Origin: CAZCEC01 sp964497615 | Lineage (GTDB): Bacteria > Chloroflexota > Anaerolineae > Anaerolineales > UBA6663 | Length of the DNA stretch: 64,000 bases | Assembly (NCBI GenBank): GCA_964497615.1 | Contig: CAZCEC010000026.1 | Span: 14,507 to 78,506 of the forward strand | Reading direction: 5' to 3' | In this document: positions 40,672-53,386 of the stretch, one piece after another | Numbering within the stretch: the stretch's first letter is position 1 | Layout: every line of letters starts with the position of its first letter | Made by a program: the position numbers and the translations under genes | Notes under the pieces: generated by a model | The model's database searches: none | Told to the model about the DNA's origin: nothing | Seen by the model: only the letters and a program-made list of their open reading frames with translations

Positions 40672-40755
40672 GCCGAGGTGGCGGAATGGCAGACGCGATG
40701 GTCTCAAAAACCATTGCCCTTAACGGGCGTGCGGGTTCGACTCCCGCCCTCGGCA
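40672..40755 (+). tRNA. tRNA-Leu (anticodon CAA)
   Basis: The acceptor stem GCCGAGG pairs with CCTCGGC (40748-40754), followed by discriminator A. D-loop GGAATGGCAGACGC, anticodon loop CTCAAAA (anticodon CAA), a class II long variable arm, and T-arm GCGGGTTCGACTCCCGC are all present. CCA is not encoded. Confidence 0.96.
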
Positions 40756-40766
40756 CTCCACACAAC

Positions 40767-40799
40767 AACGCGACGGTCCGCGCCACCGTCGCGTTTCCT
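40767..40799 (+). terminator. Intrinsic terminator after tRNA-Leu
   Basis: An 11-bp stem (AACGCGACGGT/ACCGTCGCGTT, 7-base loop) followed by TCCTTTTG, just downstream of the tRNA. Confidence 0.75.
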
Positions 40800-40900
40800 T
40801 TTGAGCGGCCCCTTGCGCGGTCTCGATTATACCAAGAGACGCCCTCGCGCGGCGCCTGCCGCTCAGGGTAGAATAGCTTCCACCGGAACCCGCCCCTGCC

Positions 40901-41239
40901 ATGCCTCGCCGCCTCCTACCCCTCCTCCTGCTTGCGCTTCTTGTCGGCCTGGGTCTTGGCCTGTATATCGGCTGGGTGGCCGCCCCGGTCGAATACGTGG
41001 ATGCCAGCCCCGCCTCCCTGCACCAATCCTACCAGGACGACTACCTCCTGATGATCGCCGCCGCCTACGCCGGGGACGGCGATCTGGACGCCGCCCGCAG
41101 CGCCCTCGCCGCCCTCGAACTGGCAGATCCGGTCACCGCCATCAACGACGCCCTCAGCCGACTGGCCGCCGCCGGCCTGCCCGCCGCCGACCAGGAACGC
41201 CTGGCCGCCCTCGCCGCCGCCCTCGCCGCCGCTCCCTAG
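40901..41239 (+). CDS. Membrane-anchored protein, paralogue of the 52.5-kb gene
   Basis: A 112-aa protein: one N-terminal membrane helix (LLPLLLLALLVGLGLGLYIG), then a soluble domain with YVDASPASLHQSYQDDYLLM, IAAAYAGDGDLDAARSALAA and a helical Ala/Leu-rich end. The N-terminal ~110 residues of the protein at 52472-53332 follow the same pattern (GMGLLYTW, VDTAPNALSAEAQTAYVRLV, ARAYLAEADLGRARTRLALL). The helical domain resembles a TPR-like hairpin. I recognise it as a recurring but unnamed Chloroflexota-type protein. Function is unknown. Confidence 0.65.
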   Translation: MPRRLLPLLLLALLVGLGLGLYIGWVAAPVEYVDASPASLHQSYQDDYLLMIAAAYAGDGDLDAARSALAALELADPVTAINDALSRLAAAGLPAADQERLAALAAALAAAP

Positions 41240-41340
41240 CCGCGCCCCGCAATCGCGCCCGCAGCCGCGTTCCGCAACCGCGCCCACCTCCTGCCAATCT
41301 AGCTCTCCTCTTCCAGCTTATCCCGCCTATCAATACTGTC

Positions 41341-41375
41341 ATTCCGAGGCCGTTCTTGCCGAGGAATCTAGCCTT
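41341..41375 (+). repeat. Dispersed TTCCGAGG...CCGAGGAATCT repeat, copy 2
   Basis: CATTCCGAGGCCGTTCTTGC then CGAGGAATCTAGCC; compare 39414-39447. Upstream (41240-41285) an imperfect 12-base tandem repeat of the CGCGCCCGCAAC type is also present. Confidence 0.5.
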
Positions 41376-41443
41376 CCGCGCGCGCCCGTGGCCCAGTCAG
41401 CCGCCCGCTTCCAACTTTCGGCGGATGCTCCCCCCGCGGATGA

Positions 41444-41464
41444 CAGGTAAATTCACATTACCTG
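41444..41464. promoter_or_regulatory. Inverted repeat upstream of the ECF sigma gene
   Basis: CAGGTAA-ATTCACA-TTACCTG, with 7-bp perfect arms, ends 22 bases before the sigma factor ATG. It could be an operator or a 5' UTR hairpin. Confidence 0.45.
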
Positions 41465-41486
41465 GCGACGCGACGGAGAACCCTGC

Positions 41487-42095
41487 ATGCCCACCAACGA
41501 ACACCGCCTCATCGCGCAAAGCCTGCGCGGCAATGAGACGGCCTTTGCCGCCCTGCTCGAACTGCACCACCAAAGCATCTACAACCTGTGCTATCGCCTG
41601 CTCGGCGACCGCACCGAGGCCGAAGACGCCGCCCAGGAGACCTTCTGGCGCGCCTACCAGCACCTGGACCGGTTTGACCGGCAGCGCTCCCTGCGCACCT
41701 GGCTGTGCGCCATTGCCCACCATCACTGCATCGACCAGCTCCGCCGCCGCCGCCTCGTCTGGCTCCCGCTGGAGGCCGACATCCCGCCCGATCACCCCGC
41801 CCTGCACGACCCCTCCCCCGGCCCCGAGCCCGAAGCCGAGCGCCTGGAGCAGGCCGCCCGCGTTCAGGACCTGCTCCGCCGCCTGCCGCCCTCCGGCCGG
41901 GCCGTCATCACCCTGCACTACTGGTCCGGGCTCACCTATCGCGAGATTGCGGCCGTCACCGGCACCACGGTCAGCGCCGTCAAGAGCCGTCTGCACCGCA
42001 ACCGCGCGGCGCTGGCGAAGATGCTGCATACCGAGGCCAGCGCCCCCGCCTCGCGCGGAGCTCAGCCGGCCAAGATCCATTGGCAGGTGGCTTGA
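41487..42095 (+). CDS. ECF-type RNA polymerase sigma factor
   Basis: A 202-aa protein. Region 2 runs AFAALLELHHQSIYNLCYRL, then LGDRTEAEDAAQETFWRAYQ, with LRTWLCAIAHHHCIDQLRR ending region 2. Region 4 is LPPSGRAVITLHYWSGLTYR, then EIAAVTGTTVSAVKSRLHRN. A ~35-residue acidic linker separates them. It directs RNA polymerase to a stress or signal regulon. CGGAG precedes the ATG. No anti-sigma gene follows directly; instead come a small membrane protein and a phosphatase/kinase pair, which may provide the control. Confidence 0.92.
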   Translation: MPTNEHRLIAQSLRGNETAFAALLELHHQSIYNLCYRLLGDRTEAEDAAQETFWRAYQHLDRFDRQRSLRTWLCAIAHHHCIDQLRRRRLVWLPLEADIPPDHPALHDPSPGPEPEAERLEQAARVQDLLRRLPPSGRAVITLHYWSGLTYREIAAVTGTTVSAVKSRLHRNRAALAKMLHTEASAPASRGAQPAKIHWQVA

Positions 42096-42119
42096 CGGGC
42101 CGGTGCGCCAAGTCCAGTC

Positions 42120-42509
42120 ATGCGTGTCTCAGCCCCCACCGGTTCGCGGCCCCTGCTCTGGGTCGCCTGCGCGCTGCTCAGCCTCCATGGCCTGATCGAG
42201 GTGCTCAGCCTGCTCTTGTTGCTTGATCCTTCGCGGCCCGGACCAGCCTTCATTTTTGACGAACTCGCCCGAAATTGGCAGATGACGCTCGGGGTCGGTT
42301 TCAGCACCGGGTTGTTGCGCCTGGCTGCCGCGGGCGGCGTGCTCGCCAACCGGGCCTGGGGTTGGCACCTGGGTCTAGTCCTGTCGGCTCTTACGTTTGC
42401 CATGCTCACCTTCTTCCTGCCGGCCGGCGTGTTCGATGCCATTCTGGCTGGCGGCGCGCTGCTCTGCCTGGTCGTCGGCAAGTACGGACGCACCCCCATC
42501 CTGGGCTGA
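42120..42509 (+). CDS. Four-span membrane protein
   Basis: A 129-aa protein with about four hydrophobic segments: LLWVACALLSLHGLIEVLSL, MTLGVGFSTGLLRLAAAGGV, WGWHLGLVLSALTFAMLTFF and ILAGGALLCLVVGKYG. Loops are short. It follows the sigma gene by 25 bases and may act as a membrane partner, though no anti-sigma domain (ZAS motif HxxxCxxC) is present. It resembles small DoxX-like proteins only in topology; no family is certain. Confidence 0.6.
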   Translation: MRVSAPTGSRPLLWVACALLSLHGLIEVLSLLLLLDPSRPGPAFIFDELARNWQMTLGVGFSTGLLRLAAAGGVLANRAWGWHLGLVLSALTFAMLTFFLPAGVFDAILAGGALLCLVVGKYGRTPILG

Positions 42510-42646
42510 TCCCGGCGCCCATTGCCCAAATCCCCGTCCGTCTTTATACTCAGGGCTGGCCCGGCCGCCGATTCGCCGTCGAATCGCGCAACGTCGGCCG
42601 GCCCGCTAGCGCGTCGCCGCGTCCAACCCAAATCGCTCTCGCCAAG

Positions 42647-43912
42647 ATGTCCGCCGTCCCAACCGACCGCCTCGCCCTGCTCTATCGCATCTCGCAGACC
42701 TTCAACTCGTCGCTCGACCTGGACGAAGTCTTGAACCTGGTGCTGGATGAGGTCATCGCCGCCACGCGGGCCGAGCGCGGTTTCTTGGTGCTGCACGACG
42801 AGCAGGGCCAGGCCACCGTCCGCACTGCCCGCGGCCTCGACCAGACCAGCATCGACGACCCCAGCTTTCAGATGTCGCGCAGCGTGGTGGCGCGCGTCGC
42901 CCAGACCGGCGAACCGGTGCTCACCAGCGACGCCCAGCAGGACACCCGCCTCAATCTGCGCGACAGCGTCCTGAACCTGCGCCTGCGCTCCATCCTGTGC
43001 GTCCCGTTGTTGATCAAGGACACCGTCACCGGCGTCGTCTACGTGGATAACCGGCTGCACGCCGGCATCTTCTCCCGCGACGACCTGGACCTGTTGGCCG
43101 CCATCGCCTCCAACGCCGCCATCGCCATCGAGAACGCCCGCCTGTACCGGCTCGCGGTGGAGAAAGGCCGCCTGGAGCGCGAATTGCAGGTGGCCCGCGA
43201 AGTGCAGACCAGCCTCATGCCGCGCGGCTCGCCCCAGGCCCCCGGCTGGGAATTCGCCGGCCAGTGGCAGCCCGCGCGCGAGGTCGCCGGCGACTACTAC
43301 GACTTCATCCCCGGCCAATCGCCCGATCAGCTTGGCCTCGTCATCGGCGATGTGACCGACAAGGGCATGCCGGCCGCGCTGTTCATGGCGCTCACGCGCA
43401 GCACCGTGCGCGCCTGCCTGTCGCGCGGCGGCTCGCCCGCCGCCAGCCTCACCCTCGCCAATCAGCTCATTGCCGGCGACGCCGTGGACGGCATGTTCGT
43501 CACCCTCTGCTACGTCCTGCTCGACCTCCCCGCCGGCACCGCCACCTTCGTCAACGCCGGCCACAACCCGCCCCTCCTCTACCGCGCCCTCACCGGCGAA
43601 TGGGAGACCGTCCGCCGCACCGGCATCGCCCTCGGCATCCTGCCCGACTCCCCCTACACCGAGCGCGCCCTCACCCTGGCCCCCGGCGATTTCCTCCTGC
43701 TTTACACCGACGGCGTCACCGATGCCCTCAACGTGGCCGGCGAGGCCTTTGGCGTGGAGCGGCTGCGCGCCGCCCTCGCCGCCCACATGCAGACCTACGC
43801 CGCGCCCACGGCCAATACCCTGCTGGCTGCTCTGGAGCTCGCCCTGGACGACTTCACCGGCGCGGCCGCCCCCTTCGACGACCTCACCCTCCTGATTGCG
43901 CGGCGGCAATAG
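42647..43912 (+). CDS. GAF-domain PP2C/SpoIIE-type phosphatase
   Basis: A 421-aa protein. A short helical N-terminus (LALLYRISQTFNSSLDLDEV) leads to a GAF domain (~residues 20-170, with RGFLVLHDEQGQATVRTARG and VTGVVYVDNRLHAGIFSRDD). A linker helix (LERELQVAREVQTSLMPRGS) precedes a SpoIIE/PP2C domain with acidic metal ligands (AREVAGDYYDFI, LVIGDVTDKGMPAALFMALT, LLYTDGVTDALN, FDDLTLLIARR). Such enzymes dephosphorylate anti-sigma antagonists in partner-switching systems. Its stop abuts the ATG of the kinase gene. Confidence 0.92.
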   Translation: MSAVPTDRLALLYRISQTFNSSLDLDEVLNLVLDEVIAATRAERGFLVLHDEQGQATVRTARGLDQTSIDDPSFQMSRSVVARVAQTGEPVLTSDAQQDTRLNLRDSVLNLRLRSILCVPLLIKDTVTGVVYVDNRLHAGIFSRDDLDLLAAIASNAAIAIENARLYRLAVEKGRLERELQVAREVQTSLMPRGSPQAPGWEFAGQWQPAREVAGDYYDFIPGQSPDQLGLVIGDVTDKGMPAALFMALTRSTVRACLSRGGSPAASLTLANQLIAGDAVDGMFVTLCYVLLDLPAGTATFVNAGHNPPLLYRALTGEWETVRRTGIALGILPDSPYTERALTLAPGDFLLLYTDGVTDALNVAGEAFGVERLRAALAAHMQTYAAPTANTLLAALELALDDFTGAAAPFDDLTLLIARRQ

Positions 43913-47695
<3,783 letters not shown>

Positions 47696-47701
47696 CCCAA
47701 C

Positions 47702-48919
47702 ATGCGCCCCTGGCTCGCCCTGGCCCTCATCACCCTCACCCTGATCGGCGTGGCGGTGGGCCGCTACCCCTGGCTGCGCATGAACCGCGCCACCATTGCC
47801 CTGGTCGGCGCCACCGCCCTCACGGCCGCCGGCGCCATCTCCCTGCCGGCCGCCTACGCCGCGATTGACCTCAACACCATCGCGCTGCTCTTCGCCATGA
47901 TGATCATCAACGTCAATCTGCGCCTCGCCGGGTTCTTTCACCTGGTGGGCGGTTGGGTCGTGCGCTGGGCGCGCACCCCGCGCCGGCTCCTGGCCCTAAT
48001 CCTCCTGACCAGCGGCGTGCTGTCGGCCTTGTTCCTCAACGACACCATCGTCCTGGTGTTCACGCCCCTGGTCCTCGATATCACCCAGGCGCTCGGCCGC
48101 CGGCCCGTGCCCTACCTGATCGGCCTCGTCGTCGCGGCCAATATCGGCTCCACCGCCACCATCACCGGCAACCCGCAGAATATGCTCATCGGCCTGTCGT
48201 CCGGCATTCCCTTTCTGCGCTTCACAGCCCTGTTGGCGCCGGTGGCGGGCGCGGGCCTGCTGGCGGCCTGGGCCATCCTGGTCGCTCTCTATCGCGCCGA
48301 GTTCTCCGCCGGGCCGTTCCCGGCGGTGGCGCCGTGGCGGCCGCGCCAGTATCGGCCGCTCCTGCGCAAGAGCCTGTTGGCCTGCGGGTTGATGCTGGCG
48401 GCGTTCGTCGTCGGCGTGCCCATTCCCCTGGCCGCCCTCGCCGCGGCGGCCCTGCTGCTGGTCACGCGCCGCCTCAAGCCGGCGCGCGTCTTCACCGAGC
48501 TGGACTGGTCGTTGCTGGTCTTCTTCACCGGCCTGTTTGTCGTCACCGGCGCCATCGAGACCGCCGGCCTGTCCGAGCGCTTGTTCGCGGTGGCTCAGCC
48601 CATCGCCGAGCGCGGCGTCGTCGCCCTCACCCTGGTCAGCGTCGTCACCAGCAACCTGGTCTCCAATGTGCCGGCCGTCCTGCTGTTCCGCCCGCTGGTG
48701 CCGCACTTCGCCGACCCGGAACGGGCCTGGCTCACCCTGGCCATGGCCACCACCCTGGCCGGCAATCTCACCCTGTTGGGGTCGGTCGCCAACCTGATCG
48801 TGGCCGAAACGGCCCGCGGGCGCGGCGTGGTGCTGGGCTTCGGCGAGTACCTGCGGGCGGGTCTGCCCATCTGCGTTGTCACGCTGGGCCTGGGCGTCAT
48901 CTGGCTGTTGGTCATTTGA
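47702..48919 (+). CDS. Anion transporter of the ArsB/NhaD/CitM (IT) superfamily
   Basis: A 405-aa protein with 10-11 membrane segments. Family-like motifs include LFLNDTIVLVFTPLVLDITQ and IGSTATITGNPQNMLIGLSS in the first half, and TSNLVSNVPAVLLFRPLVP, then LTLLGSVANLIVAE, in the second half. These are the paired hairpin regions that bind substrate in ion-transporter superfamily proteins. Which anion (citrate, arsenite, sulfate or Na+/H+) cannot be told. The ATG lies 6 bases after the kinase stop. Confidence 0.85.
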   Translation: MRPWLALALITLTLIGVAVGRYPWLRMNRATIALVGATALTAAGAISLPAAYAAIDLNTIALLFAMMIINVNLRLAGFFHLVGGWVVRWARTPRRLLALILLTSGVLSALFLNDTIVLVFTPLVLDITQALGRRPVPYLIGLVVAANIGSTATITGNPQNMLIGLSSGIPFLRFTALLAPVAGAGLLAAWAILVALYRAEFSAGPFPAVAPWRPRQYRPLLRKSLLACGLMLAAFVVGVPIPLAALAAAALLLVTRRLKPARVFTELDWSLLVFFTGLFVVTGAIETAGLSERLFAVAQPIAERGVVALTLVSVVTSNLVSNVPAVLLFRPLVPHFADPERAWLTLAMATTLAGNLTLLGSVANLIVAETARGRGVVLGFGEYLRAGLPICVVTLGLGVIWLLVI

Positions 48920-48978
48920 TGCCTGCAAGTTTTCGATTCTTCGGTAAACTTGTCTCGGCCTGATAGGGGATCGCCATC

Positions 48979-51963
48979 GTGAGGGTCATCGCAACCAGCC
49001 TGCGCACCCGCCTCCTGTTGCTGCTGTTGGCCGCCATCGCGCCGCTGATCGTGCTCGAAATCTACACCGCGCTCGAAGCCCGGCGCGAGCAGACCGAGGC
49101 GGTGGGCAGCCAGGTGAGCCAGCTCACGCGCCTCGCCGGCAGCAGCCTGGCCCACGTCTTTGAAGGCGAACGGCAATTGCTGATCGCGCTCGCGCGTTTG
49201 CCGTCCGTAACGACCGGCGACGTACCCGCCTGCAACGCCGCCTTCGCCGATCTGTTGGCCCAATACCCGTTCTATGCCAACCTGTCCGCCGCCACGATTC
49301 TGGGCGACACCTATTGCAGCGCCGTCCCCCAGCCGGATGGTTTCACCTCCGTGCGCGACCGGCAATTCTTCCGGCGCGCCCTGGAGGCCCGCGGTTTCGC
49401 GCTGGACGATTACTCGCTGGACGCCATCACGGGTGAGCCCGTCGTCGCCGGGGCCTATCCCGTGATTGTGAATGGTCAGTTGGTGGCCATCGTGGTGGCC
49501 TCCCTCAAGCTGGACTATTTGCATTCCCTCACCGCCGAGATCATGATCCCGGACGGCGCGGCCCTCACCATCGTGGACAGCCGCGCCACCGTCCTGTCTC
49601 GCTATCCCGATCCACAAGCATGGGTGGGGCAGTCGCGGCTGGAGATCTTCGACCTCATCGAGAACCGCGTCGCCGGCCAGGAGGTGGCCCGCGCCAGTGG
49701 TCTGGACGGGGTTGATCGTCTCTACTCCCTGGAGCCTGTTGCTGGCACAGGCCCGGCCAGCCTGTACGTCACCGTGGGCCTTTCCACCGACCTGGCCTTT
49801 GCCGAAGTCTGGGTCAGGCTTGGCCGCAACCTGGGCATCCTCGCCGTCGTTACCCTGCTGGCCATCGCCGCAGCTTGGCTTGGCAGTCAGCGCCTCGTCT
49901 TGGGGCCGGTGCACCGCCTGCTCGAAGCCACGCAGCGCCTCGCCGCCGGTGATCAGACCGCCCGCATCCATGCCGCGCCCGGCCCCGGCGAGCTGAATCA
50001 ATTGGCTCTCGCCTTTGACTCGATGGCCGACTCCTTAGAGCATCGCCAAACCCAACTCCAGACCGTCAACCGCCTGCTCAAGATGCTCAGTGAGTGCAAT
50101 CAGGCGCTGGTGCGGGCCGCCACCGAAGACGAACTGCTGTCCAGCGTCACGCGCAACATCGTCGAATTCGGCGGCTACCCGCTGGCCTGGGTCAGCCTGG
50201 ACCAGCCGGGCTTGGAAGCGCCCCGTCTGGCAGCCCTGGCTGGCGCCGATGGCGGCCTCCAGGCCCGGTTGGCGCCGGCCGGCCGCGCCCATGAGCCTGC
50301 CGCCGCGCTCACCCTGGAGGCCCTCAGTGCCCGCCGCTCCGTTGTGGTTGACGATCTGCCCCGGCAAGCCGGGCGTGCCGCGCTGAGCCAGGCGCTCGCG
50401 CCCTCCGGCTGCGGTGCCGTGCTGGCCCTGCCCCTGATCTTGCAGGGGCAGGGGTTGGGGGCCTTGTGCCTGGGGATGGTGCGGCTGGGCGACCACCAGG
50501 AGGATGAACTGCGCCTGCTGGACGAATTGGCCGGCGACCTGGCCTACGGGCTCACCGCCTTGCGCACGTCAATCGCCCACGCCGCCGCTGAGGCGCAAGT
50601 CCGGGCCGGCGCCGAACGTTCCCGCGCCCTGTCCGAGCTGAGCCGCCGCCTGGCCGAAGTCACCGCCGAAGTCTCACTGGTCGGGCGCGCCACCGCGGAT
50701 AGCGCCGCGGCCAGCATCGGCGACGGCGCCGTGCTCGAACTGCTGGACGCTGGCGGCGACCGGGTGGAGGTGTCGGCCTGGGCGCATCGTCAGCCGCCCT
50801 CGGCGCTGCGGCTGCGCCAGCAATTGCCCCTGGCGCCGGTGCCGTTGGAGGCCAGCTTTGCCAGCCAGGTGCTGGCCGCCGGTCAGGACAGCCAGGACAG
50901 CCACACCGTCAATCCGGCCCACCTGGCCCGCCTTGGCGCCAGCGGCTGGCTGAGCGTCCCCCTGCGCGCTCAGGGCGCCCTGCTGGGCGCGTTGTCCCTG
51001 TTTCGGGATGCGCCCGGCCCGGCCTACACCGCCGCCGAACGCGACTTTCTGCAAGCCATTGCCGACCGTTCGGCGCTGGCCATCTCCAACGTCCGCCTGT
51101 ACACCACAGCCCTGCACCTCAACGCCGAACTGGAACAGCGCGTGGCCGACCGCACCGCGCAGTTGGCGGCCTCCAATCGCGCCCTGGAAGGCGAGAATGC
51201 CGACCGCCGCCGCGCCGAAGCCCAGGTGCGCCAGTTGAACCTCACGCTCCAGCAGCGCGCCGCCGCCCTGGAGACTGCCAACCAAGAACTGGAGGCCTTC
51301 AGCTACTCCGTCTCGCACGACCTGCGCGCCCCCCTGCGTAGCATCGATGGCTTCAGCCTCGCCCTGCTGGAAGATTACGGCAGCCAGATGGACGACATTG
51401 CCCGCGACTACTTGCGCCGCGTGCGCGCCGCCGCCCAGCGCATGGCCGCCCTCATTGACGACCTGATTGATCTCTCGCGCGTGGCCCGTGCCGAATTGCG
51501 CTGGGAGCAGGTGGACCTCAGTGCCCTGGCCCACGCCGTGGCCGCCGACCTGCGCCAGAGCGCGCCCGCCCGCCAGGTCCAGTTCCAGGTCGAGCCTCAC
51601 CTGACGGCGCAGGGCGATGGGCGTCTGTTGCGCGTCGCCCTGGAGAACCTGTTGGGCAACGCCTGGAAGTTCACCGGCGCGCAAGCCGCCGCCGTCATCG
51701 CGTTTGGCCGCCAGCAAGTTGACGGCCAGGCAGCCTATTTTGTGCGCGATAATGGGGCCGGGTTCGACATGGCCTATGCCCATCGGCTGTTTGGCGCCTT
51801 CCAGCGCCTGCACGACCAGAGCGATTATCCCGGCACCGGCATCGGCCTGGCCACGGTTCAGCGCATCATCCACCGCCACGGCGGGCGCGTGTGGGCCGAA
51901 GGCCAGGTGCAGACCGGCGCTACCTTTTTCTTTTTCCTGCCGGACGCGCCGCCGGTTGAATAA
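48979..51963 (+). CDS. Large sensor histidine kinase (Cache-HAMP-GAF-GAF-HisKA)
   Basis: A 994-aa protein starting at GTG. A first membrane helix (LLLLLLAAIAPLIVLEIYTA) is followed by an extracytoplasmic Cache-like sensor (~35-285, with FADLLAQYPFYANLSAATIL and REFFRRALEARGF-type features). A second helix and HAMP (LGPVHRLLEATQRLAAGDQT) come next. Two GAF-like domains (~370-520 and ~540-700) precede a coiled coil, a HisKA domain with phospho-acceptor His (EAFSYSVSHDLRAPLRSIDG) and an HATPase (ENLLGNAWKFTG, RDNGAGFDMAYAHRLFGAFQ, GTGIGLATVQRI). It is bacteriophytochrome-like in its kinase half and probably signals to the adjacent response regulator. Confidence 0.93.
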   Translation: MRVIATSLRTRLLLLLLAAIAPLIVLEIYTALEARREQTEAVGSQVSQLTRLAGSSLAHVFEGERQLLIALARLPSVTTGDVPACNAAFADLLAQYPFYANLSAATILGDTYCSAVPQPDGFTSVRDRQFFRRALEARGFALDDYSLDAITGEPVVAGAYPVIVNGQLVAIVVASLKLDYLHSLTAEIMIPDGAALTIVDSRATVLSRYPDPQAWVGQSRLEIFDLIENRVAGQEVARASGLDGVDRLYSLEPVAGTGPASLYVTVGLSTDLAFAEVWVRLGRNLGILAVVTLLAIAAAWLGSQRLVLGPVHRLLEATQRLAAGDQTARIHAAPGPGELNQLALAFDSMADSLEHRQTQLQTVNRLLKMLSECNQALVRAATEDELLSSVTRNIVEFGGYPLAWVSLDQPGLEAPRLAALAGADGGLQARLAPAGRAHEPAAALTLEALSARRSVVVDDLPRQAGRAALSQALAPSGCGAVLALPLILQGQGLGALCLGMVRLGDHQEDELRLLDELAGDLAYGLTALRTSIAHAAAEAQVRAGAERSRALSELSRRLAEVTAEVSLVGRATADSAAASIGDGAVLELLDAGGDRVEVSAWAHRQPPSALRLRQQLPLAPVPLEASFASQVLAAGQDSQDSHTVNPAHLARLGASGWLSVPLRAQGALLGALSLFRDAPGPAYTAAERDFLQAIADRSALAISNVRLYTTALHLNAELEQRVADRTAQLAASNRALEGENADRRRAEAQVRQLNLTLQQRAAALETANQELEAFSYSVSHDLRAPLRSIDGFSLALLEDYGSQMDDIARDYLRRVRAAAQRMAALIDDLIDLSRVARAELRWEQVDLSALAHAVAADLRQSAPARQVQFQVEPHLTAQGDGRLLRVALENLLGNAWKFTGAQAAAVIAFGRQQVDGQAAYFVRDNGAGFDMAYAHRLFGAFQRLHDQSDYPGTGIGLATVQRIIHRHGGRVWAEGQVQTGATFFFFLPDAPPVE

Positions 51964-51996
51964 GCCGGCGCCCAGCCCGAAGAAGGAGATTAAGCC

Positions 51997-52443
51997 ATGT
52001 CCGAGAAATACATCCTGCTGGTGGAGGACAATCCCGACGACGAGGCCTTGACGCGGCGCGCCTTCCGCAAGAACAACATCCTCAACGAGGTGGTTGTGGC
52101 CCGCACCGGCGCCGAGGCCCTGGACCTCCTGTTTGGCGAAGAACCGCCCGCCGGACGGGCCCTCAACAACCGCCCGGCCGTGATCCTGCTGGACCTCAAC
52201 CTGCCCCTCGTCAGCGGGCTGGAAGTCTTGCGCCGCATCCGCAGCGACGACCGCACCCGCCTCCTGCCGGTGGTGATCCTCACGTCCTCCAAGGAAGAAC
52301 AGGACCTGATCGAAGGTTACCGCCTGGGCGCTAATTCCTACGTCCGCAAACCGGTGGACTTCGCCGAGTTCCTGGAAGCCACCCGTCAGCTAGGTTTGTA
52401 TTGGTTGGTGTTGAATGAGGCCCCGCCGATCAAGCCGGTATGA
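51997..52443 (+). CDS. Single-domain response regulator (Rcp1/CheY-like)
   Basis: A 148-aa receiver domain: MSEKYILLVEDNPDDEALTR with acidic pocket DNPDD, phospho-acceptor Asp in AVILLDLNLPLVSGLEV, Thr in VVILTSSKEEQD and Lys in SYVRKPVDFAEFLEA. No output domain follows. The extended DNPDDEALTRRAF form is typical of Rcp1-like regulators paired with phytochrome-type kinases. AAGAAGGAG lies 7 bases before the ATG, and the gene is 33 bases after the histidine kinase, so they are cognate. Confidence 0.93.
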   Translation: MSEKYILLVEDNPDDEALTRRAFRKNNILNEVVVARTGAEALDLLFGEEPPAGRALNNRPAVILLDLNLPLVSGLEVLRRIRSDDRTRLLPVVILTSSKEEQDLIEGYRLGANSYVRKPVDFAEFLEATRQLGLYWLVLNEAPPIKPV

Positions 52444-52471
52444 GCCTGGTGCTCGCCAGGCGGCGCGGCCG

Positions 52472-53332
52472 ATGACGACCGCGCTGTTCTTTGCGTTGGC
52501 GCTTGCGGCCGGCGTGGGTATGGGATTGCTCTACACCTGGGTGCTCAACCCGGTCCAGCTCGTGGACACCGCGCCCAATGCCCTCAGCGCGGAGGCCCAA
52601 ACCGCCTACGTCCGGCTGGTGGCCCGCGCCTACCTCGCCGAGGCCGATCTGGGCCGCGCCCGCACGCGCCTGGCCTTGCTCGGCTGGGATCAGCCCGCCG
52701 AGCCGGTCACGGCCCTGGCCCAGCGCCTGGCCGCCGAGGGCCAGCCCGAGGCGCAGGTGCGGGCCGTAGCCCAGCTTGCCGCGGCGCTGGGCGCTGGGCC
52801 GGCCACCACCACTCCCGTCGCGGTGGCCCAATCCACCGCCAGCCCCGGCGACCCGGCCGGCGCCACTGCCACCCCCTCACTGACGGCCGCGCCCAGCGCC
52901 ACCCCCAGCCACACGCCCCAGCCCACCGATACCGTCATCCCCTCCATTACGCCCCGGCTGCTGCCCACGCGCACGCCCACCGCCACCCCGCCCGGCGCGT
53001 TCGATTTCATTGGCCGGCAGGCTGTGTGCGACCCGGACCTAATTGAACCATTGATTCAGGTGGTGGCCGAAAGCGCGTCGGGCGCGCCCGTCCCCGGCGT
53101 GGAAGTGGTGGTGACCTGGGATGGCGGCTTTGACCACTTCTACACCGGCCTCAAGCCCGACCTGGGCCGCGGTTACGGCGACTTCACCATGACACCCGGC
53201 GTGGTCTACACCGTACATCTCGCCGAGAGCCCTGCCCTCACCCTGGAAGGGCTGGTGGTGGAGCCGTGCGGCGCGGGCCTCAATAGCTATCCAGGCTCGT
53301 GGCTGCTCGTCTTCCGCCAGCCGGGCAGCTAG
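52472..53332 (+). CDS. Membrane-anchored protein with helical and beta domains
   Basis: A 286-aa protein. An N-terminal membrane helix (MTTALFFALALAAGVGMGLL) and a helical domain are homologous by eye to the 40.9-kb protein (VDTAPNALSAEAQTAYVRLV, ARAYLAEADLGRARTRLALL). A Thr/Pro-rich linker (~residues 120-190) follows. The C-terminal domain is Ig- or peptidase-regulatory-like (PVPGVEVVVTWDGGFDHFYT, then GYGDFTMTPGVVYTVHLAES). It is probably exported with the beta domain outside. The gap between the response regulator stop and this start is 28 bases. Function is unknown. Confidence 0.65.
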   Translation: MTTALFFALALAAGVGMGLLYTWVLNPVQLVDTAPNALSAEAQTAYVRLVARAYLAEADLGRARTRLALLGWDQPAEPVTALAQRLAAEGQPEAQVRAVAQLAAALGAGPATTTPVAVAQSTASPGDPAGATATPSLTAAPSATPSHTPQPTDTVIPSITPRLLPTRTPTATPPGAFDFIGRQAVCDPDLIEPLIQVVAESASGAPVPGVEVVVTWDGGFDHFYTGLKPDLGRGYGDFTMTPGVVYTVHLAESPALTLEGLVVEPCGAGLNSYPGSWLLVFRQPGS

Positions 53333-53367
53333 CGCAAGAACAAACCACCCGACCGCGATGGCGTAGT

Positions 53368-53386
53368 CCGGCCCTTCATGGGCCGG
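53368..53386. terminator. Hairpin between convergent genes
   Basis: CCGGCCC-TTCAT-GGGCCGG, a 7-bp stem between two convergent stops. No U-tract, so termination is uncertain. Confidence 0.35.
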
